A DNA stretch of 5,054 nucleotides from Comamonadaceae bacterium (GTDB lineage: Bacteria > Pseudomonadota > Gammaproteobacteria > Burkholderiales > Burkholderiaceae_C): assembly GCA_947372005.1 (NCBI GenBank), contig CANBRV010000177.1, positions 1-5,054 on the forward strand. The letters run 5' to 3'. Positions 4,647-5,054 of this stretch are shown here, piece by piece; position 1 is the stretch's first letter, and every line of letters begins with the position of its first letter. The notes below the pieces were generated by a model. The model made no database searches. It was not told the DNA's origin and saw nothing but the letters and a program-made list of their open reading frames with translations. A program made the position numbers and the translations under genes.

Positions 4647-5054
4647 ATGACAACTTTGACATATCAATCTGGTTTCGGTAACGAATTTGCGAGCGAAGCC
4701 ATCGATGGCGCCTTGCCCGAAGGACGCAATAGTCCACAACGCGTGGCTCATGGGCTCTACGCCGAGTTGATTTCGGGTACGGCGTTCACCGCGCCGCGCC
4801 ATGTCAATCGCCGCACGTGGGTCTATCGCCGTCAACCTTCCGCCGTGATGGGTGAATACCAAGCCTATGCACACAAGCTTTGGCTCACGCCTGACACTTC
4901 GAGTTCACCGCCGCAAGCCCCGAATCCATTGCGTTGGCAACCGTTTGAACTAGCGAGCGTGCCCACGGATTTTGTCGATGGCATTCGTACAGTCGCGATG
5001 AATGGCAGCGCTGGGACGCAAAGCGGTATTGCGATTCATGTGTATGCGTTTAAT
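4647..5054 (+). CDS. hmgA: Homogentisate 1,2-dioxygenase, N-terminal 136 residues (runs off the right edge)
   Basis: HmgA is a cytoplasmic non-haem Fe(II) enzyme that opens the ring of homogentisate to maleylacetoacetate, the central step of tyrosine, phenylalanine and hydroxyphenylacetate breakdown. The visible part is the N-terminal beta-rich domain. Family hallmarks are YQSGFGNEFASEA (6-18), LPEGRNSPQ (23-31), GLYAELISGTAFTAPR (36-51), NRRTWVYRR (54-62), NPLRWQPF (93-100) and DFVDGIRTVAMNGSAG (108-123), followed by GIAIHVYAFN. The family is usually about 430-450 residues, so roughly two thirds is missing, including the iron-binding His/Glu residues of the C-terminal domain; activity cannot be judged. 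The ATG follows the B2 stop by one base with a GGAG 7 nt upstream, so it is the last visible gene of the operon. Genes for the next steps (fumarylacetoacetase, maleylacetoacetate isomerase) may follow outside the window. Confidence 0.95.
   Translation, partial: MTTLTYQSGFGNEFASEAIDGALPEGRNSPQRVAHGLYAELISGTAFTAPRHVNRRTWVYRRQPSAVMGEYQAYAHKLWLTPDTSSSPPQAPNPLRWQPFELASVPTDFVDGIRTVAMNGSAGTQSGIAIHVYAFN

Noticed and set aside
1..5054. Mobile element, CRISPR array, tRNA/rRNA or strong intrinsic terminator
   Set aside because: No short regularly spaced repeats, transposase-like frames, terminal inverted repeats, RNA-gene signatures or GC hairpin followed by a T run were seen; gene spacing leaves almost no room for them.

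Overview
The window looks like a stretch of a proteobacterial chromosome, most likely a betaproteobacterium of the Burkholderiales / Comamonadaceae type. That placement rests on moderate GC by eye, tightly packed and translationally coupled genes, and the look of the HmgA and flavoprotein sequences. It is an impression from protein character, not a database match.

Layout: a partial IclR-family regulator (left edge to 228, minus strand) diverges across a 53-bp AT-rich spacer from a plus-strand operon that runs to the right edge. The operon order is: a group A flavin monooxygenase of 532 aa (282-1880, here 'A1'); a 61-aa helical small protein (1873-2058, 'B1'); a metallo-beta-lactamase-fold protein of 318 aa (2055-3011); a second, paralogous flavin monooxygenase of about 480 aa (3015-4457, 'A2'); a second small helical protein of about 64 aa (4451-4645, 'B2'); and the first 136 codons of homogentisate 1,2-dioxygenase, hmgA (4647 to the right edge). 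Neighbouring genes overlap by 4 to 8 bases or are separated by 1 to 3 bases. Apart from the promoter spacer there is no non-coding stretch of any length.

Interpretation: a large flavoprotein (about 59 kDa) followed by a tiny helical partner (about 6.5 kDa), in front of hmgA, matches the described 3-hydroxyphenylacetate 6-hydroxylase MhaA/MhaB of Pseudomonas putida U. There a small coupling protein is essential for turning 3-hydroxyphenylacetate into homogentisate, which HmgA then cleaves. This operon holds two such large + small pairs. The two large proteins are clear paralogs (28 of 37 residues identical around the FAD 'GD' motif) and the two small proteins are diverged homologs. The MBL-fold protein sits between the pairs and has lost several usual metal ligands (HYHAVR instead of HxHxDH, PGRG instead of PGHG). 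The likely reading is an upper pathway in which phenolic compounds are hydroxylated by two pair-specific flavin hydroxylases and funnelled into the homogentisate ring-cleavage route, controlled by the divergent IclR-type regulator (HmgR of P. putida is also IclR-type). The substrates of A1 and A2, the role of the MBL protein and the regulator's effector are inference.
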